Below are positions 26,548 to 34,800 of a stretch of 64,000 nt of DNA, piece by piece. Where the stretch lies: the NCBI GenBank assembly GCA_028571325.1, contig CP116767.1, forward strand, positions 1,207,150 to 1,271,149, in the 5' to 3' direction. The stretch comes from Wolbachia endosymbiont of Ctenocephalides felis wCfeF (lineage in GTDB: Bacteria; Pseudomonadota; Alphaproteobacteria; Rickettsiales; Anaplasmataceae). The notes beneath the pieces are model-generated. The model did not search any database and was not told where the DNA came from. It worked only from the letters and a program-made list of their open reading frames with translations. How positions within the stretch are numbered: position 1 is the stretch's first letter; the number at the start of each line of letters is the position of its first letter. The translations under genes were made by a program, and so were the position numbers.

Positions 26548-27442
26548 TTAAATTTGTTGAATTTCGTCTAAAGAGATGCCTACTGTTTTTAAAATAATAT
26601 TGATAGAAATTCCTTCCTTAACTAAATTCTTTGCAATTTTCATCTTTTCTACTTTCTTCACTTTCTCTTTGCAAATTTGTATGCTTTCAAACATAGATTT
26701 TATTAGTGCATTACGTAGTTCTTGACTCTCAATTTTTTTGTATTCTTTTATTAAATCAGGTAGCTCATTTTCTACTATCTCATCTTCTTCTATGAGCAGA
26801 TCTGTAATGCTAATCGATAATGTTTCTGCTATTGCATATAATTTTTCCAGTGGAATAGCTACACGCCCTTGTTCATAGTTGCTTATTTCATCACGTGTTG
26901 TATCCATTTTCTCAGCCAAATCCTTTTGAGTATACTCTCTTCCATTCTTTTATCTTCTTTCCTATTTGGCAGTAAATAGAACCTCCTTTTTCTTCAACAC
27001 ATTCATCAGCAGAGAGACCAATTGTTTTTGCAACGATATCAACAGAAATTCCTTCTTTAACCAAACCCTTTGCAATTTTTACTTTCTCTGCTTTCCTACT
27101 ACTTTTTTCACTGACTTGGATAAATTTGGTTAGTAAACAAAACATCCTACGTAACTCCTGACCGTTAATCTTTTTATATTCTCTTATTAGATTTAGTTCT
27201 TCATTTTTAAAGCAGGCTTTCTCATTTGATACAGGAATTAGGTCTATAATATCAACCGATAGCACTTTTGCTATAGCATATAACTTTTCAATCGAAATTT
27301 TACGTATTCCTTTTTCATATTGTAGTACTATTTGATACGTTACGCCGATTTTTCCCGCTAAATCTTTTTGAGTATAACCTCGCTTTAACCTCCAGCTCCT
27401 TACTTTTTGTGCTATCTGGTATTTTATGGAGATATTTGACAT
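26548..27442 (-). pseudogene. Tandem-HTH regulator, broken by a small deletion
   Basis: The first half (ATG 27442 down to 26912) reads GQ-type HTH AQKVRSWRLKRGYTQKDLAG and the closing motif IAKGLVKEGISVDIVAKTIG, then begins the second HTH (GKKIKEWK) and shifts frame. The second half continues from about 26935 in another frame (MAEKMDTTRDEISNYEQGR) to its end at 26548. Aligning with 20214-21119, about 8 bases are missing at the junction near 26940. Both halves could still yield single-HTH proteins, but the tandem form is lost. Confidence 0.85.
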
Positions 27443-27570
27443 ACAGAAATAGATATTATACAGGTTAATACTACCAAATAAAGATATACAAAAACTTCTA
27501 TGCTTCAATTTTAGTTGAATATTTCTTCACAATTGTGTATAATTATTAATGCTTTTTAGGTTAATTTATC

Positions 27571-28476
27571 ATGGCTTTTTCTAAATTTCTTGATGCACGC
27601 AATGATTATGCCTTTAAAAGAATATTTGGCACCGAGAAGAATAAAGATATTCTCATTCATTTCTTGAACGATATTTTAGGTTTTACTGGTTTAGCTGCTA
27701 TTCACGATGTTGAATTCTTAGCTACCATTTTGGACCCTGAAATTGCCGCTAAAAAGCAGAGTATTGTCGATGTTCTTTGTAAAGACTCTCAAGGTTCAAG
27801 ATACATCATAGAAATGCAGTTTACTAAGACCAAAGGCTTCGAAAAGCGTGCTCAATATTATGCTGCCAAAGCCTACTCAAGTCAAGCTGATCAGGGTGAT
27901 GAGTATCATAACCTCAAGGAAATTATCTTTATTGCTGTTGCTGATTGTATTATTTTTCCAGATAAGGCTGAGTACAAATCTAATCATGTCATTTTAGATC
28001 AAAATAGCTTTGAACATGACTTAAAGGATTTTTACTTCGTATTCATAGAATTACCAAAATTTACAAAGACGAAGGAAGATCAATTAGAAAATATAGTAGA
28101 AAAATGGTGTTATTTTTTCCGATATGCAGCAGAAACAAGCGAAGAGGACCTAGATAAAATAGTTGGTAGTGACGTAATAATAAAACGAGCTTATGAAGAG
28201 ATGAATAAGTTTAATTGGTCAGAAGAAGAGTTACTAGCATATGAACAAATGAAGAAACGCATAATGGATGAAGTAGCTGCTTTAGCTCAAAAATTTGATG
28301 AGGGTCTTAGGGTAGGTCAAGAAAAAGGTAGACAAGAAGGCATCCAAATCGGCCATGAAAAAGGTAAAATTGAAGTTGCAAAAAATTCACTCAAGGCCGG
28401 TGTCCCTATAGATGTTATAGCTCAAATTACCGGTCTCTCTCATTCTGAAATTTTACAACTCAGGAAAAAAACATAA
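27571..28476 (+). CDS. Rpn family PD-(D/E)XK nuclease / putative transposase
   Basis: A 301-residue protein of the PF12784/Rpn type. It has the invariant start FLDARNDYAFKRIFGTEKNKDILIHFLNDI and a nuclease core in which Asp (SIVDVLCKD, near 68) and ExQ (YIIEMQFTK, near 81) take the place of D...ExK. A variable middle is followed by a Gly/Lys/Glu-rich linker (GRQEGIQIGHEKGKIE). The closing motif is VAKNSLKAGVPIDVIAQITG LSHSEI. Such proteins are DNA nucleases that promote recombination. In WO genomes one sits next to cif operons, as here. Confidence 0.9.
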   Translation: MAFSKFLDARNDYAFKRIFGTEKNKDILIHFLNDILGFTGLAAIHDVEFLATILDPEIAAKKQSIVDVLCKDSQGSRYIIEMQFTKTKGFEKRAQYYAAKAYSSQADQGDEYHNLKEIIFIAVADCIIFPDKAEYKSNHVILDQNSFEHDLKDFYFVFIELPKFTKTKEDQLENIVEKWCYFFRYAAETSEEDLDKIVGSDVIIKRAYEEMNKFNWSEEELLAYEQMKKRIMDEVAALAQKFDEGLRVGQEKGRQEGIQIGHEKGKIEVAKNSLKAGVPIDVIAQITGLSHSEILQLRKKT

Positions 28477-28830
28477 ATACTTACAACTTACTCACTTTAA
28501 CATTTATGAAAACCTTTCTTAAGTTAAACATACCCCATAATTAAGAGTCTAATGAACTGTCTAAAACAGCTATAAAGATTGCACAAAGAATTATATAAAT
28601 TACTATCATAACGTTACCCAAACTTCTATATCAAAGCTACGTGCTGTAAGCTCAATATGGAAAACACATCAACCATTTAGCATTTAATGTCTACTTCATC
28701 CATTTTAGTATTAAGACTATCAAACTTGCTACTGGTATACCTAATTATTTTGGCTAATTCTATCACCTTTACTTTAAATTCTATTATAAGCTTTCCACTA
28801 TTTGGCATATTATATCTTCCATATTCTCAT
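28477..28830. other. Gene-free gap between Rpn gene and cifB end
   Basis: 354 bases separate the convergent Rpn and cifB genes. The sequence is AT-rich. I see no RNA gene, clear terminator hairpin or repeat; short frames here look like chance. Confidence 0.5.
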
Positions 28831-31800
28831 CTACTTACTCAAAGTATTTCCAAGTTTGGTTACTCCTATATCAGAAAGACAAGTTGATACTTCCTTTGGT
28901 AGAACATTTGTACAAAAGCGCTTTTTGCACTTTTCTAAAACATTATCTAACCCAACATTACCACTAAATTCAACTCCTCTTTCCAAGCTTGCTATTATTT
29001 CTGGATATGCATCTTTAAGTTCAACATGTATTCTAGCTTGTTCTTTTGAGCCCAGATTTCTTATTTTACCTTCTACAAATGAATCAAATTTCCTAAGAGC
29101 AAACTCAACTGCAATTTTGCTGTTTGGTACAACTTCTACTCCTTTACTTATTAAATTTTGATAGCGTTTACTTGAAGTATCATCTAATGCGTCAGCGACA
29201 CAACTCGCAAGGGCAATATTTTCATTGTTTAGGAAATTATTCCAATCAACAGATGCTGTACTTTGTGGTATGTTTTTATTATCACTTTTTACATTATTCT
29301 TGTCTGCAATGTTGTATTGAGCAGGTAATGCAGGAATTATAGAGAAAGTGCTGGCTGCTAATTTTTTCACCCAAGAAATACAATCATTTATCCATGAAGA
29401 TGGTTTTGCGCCACTACTTGCTGCTATCTCAGGTTGATTACTTGAATCTATAGCAAGAGGTTTTCTTGACATATGATGACGAGCATGATCTCCATGGTGA
29501 TGACGACGTCTGCGTTGTACAGGTTTTTCCCTCTCTTTATTAAGCTCTTCCTCTAAATAATTTACAATATTATTATATCCTTGATCTTTAGCAATATCTA
29601 GAGGTGTTCTACCGTCAGCAGTTGAGGCATTAACATCAGCACCTCTTTCAACAAGACGCTTAACGACGTCTAATGAACCCAACTGCACAGCCCAATGAAT
29701 AGGTATCCAACCTTCATTATCTTTGACCTTAATATCAGCATTGTTATTTAAAAGAAGTTCAACTATATTAAAATTGTTCTTTTGAATGGCCCAGAACACA
29801 GGAGTCCAACCCTGCTTACCCTGAACATTAACGTTAGCACCTTGTCTGATACTGTCTCTAACTTTTTCAATATCTCCTTTTCCTGCAGCAATTAATAATT
29901 CTTTATCTAAATCCAACTGTTTTTGTTTTAAAACTTCTACTATATTTTCGTAACCCTTTTTAATAGCTAAGTCTAAAGGTGTTTGGCCATACATATCTGC
30001 AGCCTTGATATTAGCGCCTCTATCAAGAAGTAGTCTTACTACTTTTAACTTGCCTGCCTCAACAGCAAGATGCAAAGGTTTTTTATTATATGCATTTTGA
30101 GCCTCAATATCAGCACCTTTATCAAGAAGAAATTGAACCATATTTGAATTACCTTCTTGAGCTGCAAAGTGCAAGGGTGTTCCTTGATATGTGATCTCAT
30201 TATTAAACTTGGCACCCTGAGCTATAAGGAACTTGACCGCATCCCATTTACTTCCCTGAGCGGCATAGATTATAGGTGTCCAACCATTATTACTATCTTG
30301 AGTATCTAAGCTAGCGCCTCGAACTACAAAATCCTTAACTTCATTAAGATTACCACCTTGTACTGCAGTTAACAACTGCCTATCTAGACCTAATTGTGTT
30401 TGTTGTAAGTATTCTACAACATTATTATATCCTTTATCTCTAGCAAGATCTAGCGGTGTTTTACCATTCCTATCTTTAGCATTGACATTGGCTCCCTTAC
30501 CTACCAGGTATTCTATTATATTAAGATGGCCATTCCAAGAAGCCCAGTGCAGAGACATCCAGCCATCTTTGTCAACCTCATTAACACTTACTCCTTTATT
30601 AAGAAGAAGTTCTATAATATTTTTATTATCGTGCTCAGCAGCAATGTGTATAGGCTCTCTGCCATAAACGTTTTGAGCATTAATATTAGCCCCTTTGTCA
30701 ATGAGAAACTTTGCAACTTCTAAACAGCCTTGCGACGCTGTATAATGTAGCGGTGTCCAACCATAGTTACTGGTATCATCAACGCTTACCCCCTTACCGA
30801 GAAGGAACTCTATAATATCTTTGTAATTTTTTTCAGCAGCAATGTGTATAGGTTTCCTACCAAAAATGCCCACATCTATAGCATTAACATTAGCACCCTG
30901 ACCAACAAATTTTTTGACTTCAGAGAGATCTCCATTTTCTGTAGCAGTCAATAATTTTTTGTCTAATTCTGTTTGTTTTAAAAATCCTACTATATCTGTA
31001 TAATTCCCTTGAATAGCCAAGTCTAAAGGTGTTTTTCCATCGCTAGTTTTAGCTTCAATATTAGCCCCTCGACTTGAAAGTACTCTAACTATATCAAGCC
31101 TGTCTTTGAAAATTGCATGATGTAAAGGTGTCCAGTCATTTTTCGTTTTAGCTTCAATATTAACACCTTTATTAAGAAGAAACTCAATTATTTTAGGTGT
31201 AGTATTATTATGCTGAATAGCCACATGCAAAGGCGTTAAACCATCATTAGTTTTAGCTTCAAGGCTAGCCCCTTTATCTACAAGAAGCTCAATTATTTTC
31301 AATTGACCATAAGCATTTGCTATATGTAAAGGTGTTTCCCCAATGTTAGTTCTAGCCTCAATATCAGCATTTCGATTTAAAATTGCCCTAGATATATCAA
31401 GCTTATTATCATTGTCAGCAGCACAGTGCAAAGGCGCCCAACTACGTTTATCTCTAATATTAACATCTGCACCCATACTGAGAAGATTCTCAACTTCACT
31501 AAGATTATTTCGTCTCACAGCATCAAACAGTTGCTCTGTCGATAGAATTGCTTTTTCCTTATTAAATTCCACTATAACATCTTCTGAGTTACAAATAGAA
31601 GCTATACACTTTGAGTTAGAAACTATTGCATCATTAAAAGCAAGCATCATTTCTCTTGCTGGTTGGTAAGTATTCCAATTTTCTATTTTTACAAGAGTGT
31701 TATTTTTATGTGATAGCAATAAGGTATCATTCATAACTTTCATATCGAAATCTAATATAGACTTACCTTTCAAATCAACCAAACCAATATCATTCTTATT

Positions 31801-34800
31801 AATGGGCTGATTATGATAAATCTGTAACCCTTGCTCATCTGGCTTATAATACCTGAAAGAACTAAAGTCATCAGCTCTTTCTCCAAATTCTTCTGGTTCC
31901 ATAATTTTGTCGCTCAACTCTATGGATAAATCCCAGTTTTTATGAACAGAAGAATAGTAATCCGATATTGATAATGCTCCTCTATCTGATAACAATAGCA
32001 AATCATTATTTAGCTTCAAAAAAAGTACTTTGTCTGAGTCAAATGTGAAACAATTATGATGATTTAAAAGATCAGTACCATTAACACTAAATCTTTCATC
32101 TATTCTCAAACTATGAGAGCAATAATCTCGCTCTAATTCTCCATTCTGAAGTTTGTAATATTCTTGCCCGTCAAATGTAACTGTGACATCCTTATAATCT
32201 GGTAGCAGAGTTACATGCAAACCATTTTTATTAATCTTTATTTCCCCTGCATTATTTTCCGTAAATGGTATATCATCTAATGTACAATTTAATTGGCTAA
32301 AATCCAATATGCCATTTGCTTGAGCAATCGTAATATTAGCGTTCTTGTTATCGAAAAGATAAAGATGACTTATATTACTTGGAGCTTCCCAGTAAAAACT
32401 ATGATGCTCTTTATCAGGATAAAAAATATGATTACTGGAACTACTTATAGTACTATGATAATTAGCACTTGACAACTGCTTTGTAATATTAAAGCTTGAA
32501 TTGTCTATCTTTCGTAAATTATCTAACACAACATCACCACTTATGCTTTTTGTCACATGCAAGTTTGTTACTACACCAGTCTTATCATCCACCTTTGTTG
32601 GAGTTACAAACGAACCATCTGCTGTTTTTACCAACATCTGTTTATCTATACTTATAAAAGCTCCGCTTTTATTATAGATGGTTGTTATATTATTAGCATA
32701 AGTTATATTACCTATATCACTAAGATTTATTGGTAATAATACTAAACCCTTTCCATAAATAGAATCACCAAAATAACCCTTTATTGTGGTAAAGTTTTTT
32801 GCTGTTATTACATCATTTCCACCCTTACCATCTACATAACCTGCATGAGAAATTTCTATATGATTAGCTTCGTTACTGCCAATGACAGAGTGTATATTCT
32901 CTGAATCTTTAAAATTCCCTCGTGTTATAACTGTATTACTCTGCTCAGCAGAAGAACCACCTAAATTACATGAAAACTCATCTTTTGTGATATAGAAGAA
33001 ATTAACTCCTTTTTTGTAAACCTTGCAATTATTTAATTGATTCGTAAAATGGTACCTATTTTGTGTATTAAGGCCTTGATTGTTAGTTCCATCACTGGCA
33101 AGTGATATATTGGTACCATTAAAAATAACATCGATGGTATAGTCAGAAGTTACGCTAATAAAAGCATCATTATTAGGTATGTAAAACAACATATTTGCAG
33201 GCAGCCTAGAAGAACTGCTTTTACTATACAGAATTGCATCATAACAACTAACTGGATATCCTTGAAAAGACCACTTAATTAATCTTCTGTTTAAAACCAT
33301 CTTAGGGTTGCAAGATACACTTGGTATTTTAGTAAAGGCATTCAAAGCAATCTCTTCCCTTCTAATATTATCATCGCGTGGCCCACAAGCTATTACATAG
33401 TCTCCGGTGGTACTGGGTATCATTCTAGAATAGTGATTAACACCACTAATATAAAATGGATACGTAATATTCGTACTCAACTCAAAGCTAAACTTGATAT
33501 TAACTATCTTTGTCTCAAAACGACACACAGAATTTGGGACAGATACATCAACTTCTCGCAGTAGCTTAAAAGTTCCTTCTTGTAATTCATAAGCTCTTTC
33601 TTGTGTTTCATATTGCCTCTTCTTTCTTATGTAATTACGATTACTATATTCTTCTTCCGTGGTCAGTATATAGGGCAGTGATATGGCTATTTTATCATAA
33701 TCACCTTTAAATTGCTCCAAGATTTTTGATATATACTGTTGATATATCTCCTTTGCTTCTATATCATCCTGTATATAATGAGGTATTTGTTTACTGAGGA
33801 AGAAATCCCAATAAAAATCATGTTTCTCTTGATCTGTAAGATTTATACGCCCTTCTAATTTTTCTACCTCAAGCTTTGCTTCTACAAACTGTGCTATAAT
33901 GATTACAGCAACTGAAATAGCGGCACCAACCGGACCGGCAAATTCTCCTACTATTCCAGCTTCCACACCTATAGCTGACATTGTTTCAGTAACAACCGCA
34001 GGTACATCTGCAGCTATAAAGATAGAATTAGTTGCTATGTTTAGATCTGCAATCTTTATATCTGCAGGATCTGTCGCACTTTGCCTTGCTTTTATTGACT
34101 CCGCTAACCCTAAAAATGCTGCAAAGTTACCTATAGCACGTCCCATAGCTGGAGCAAATCCCTTCAACATCTGAGAATCAAGCTTCGTTCCTAACTCTAA
34201 CATTTTTCCAGAGATTTTTTCACCAATCTTTGGCATTACCCAGAGATTTAATGCATCGTAGCCTAATCCCTCTATATCTCCATTTGCTATATGCTTACCA
34301 ACTAAGAATACTGTAAAGGCAAGACCTGCACCTTCTGCTACTTTTCCTATTCTTTCTGCTACTCCTGATCTTCTCAGAATATTTTTCACTTCTTCTTTGT
34401 TCTCTATATTATCCTTCATTTCTTTCACAATATCCCTAATCTCTGGTTCTATTGAATCCAGATCTATGTCTTTAATCTTTGCTACAAATGCTTCTTCAAC
34501 ATTTTTGTCTATAACTTCACCTTCAGATATCTTCTGAGAAACCTTGAAAAGCTGATCATAAAACTCAATATTCTTTACTCTTTCTGCTACCTTGTCAGCA
34601 TTGAATAACTCTTTGATACGCTGTTCTTTTTCCTCCTCTGTAATCTTTTCTTCATCAAATGAATCCATGCAGGCCATATTTACACTTCTTTCTCTTCTTG
34701 GTTTTTTACTTGGTGGATACTCAGGTGATGAAGATTCTCTTTTAGAACACTGCCTTAAATGAGGGAGTAAAGTATGAGAGCTATGAACTACTTTAAGAGG

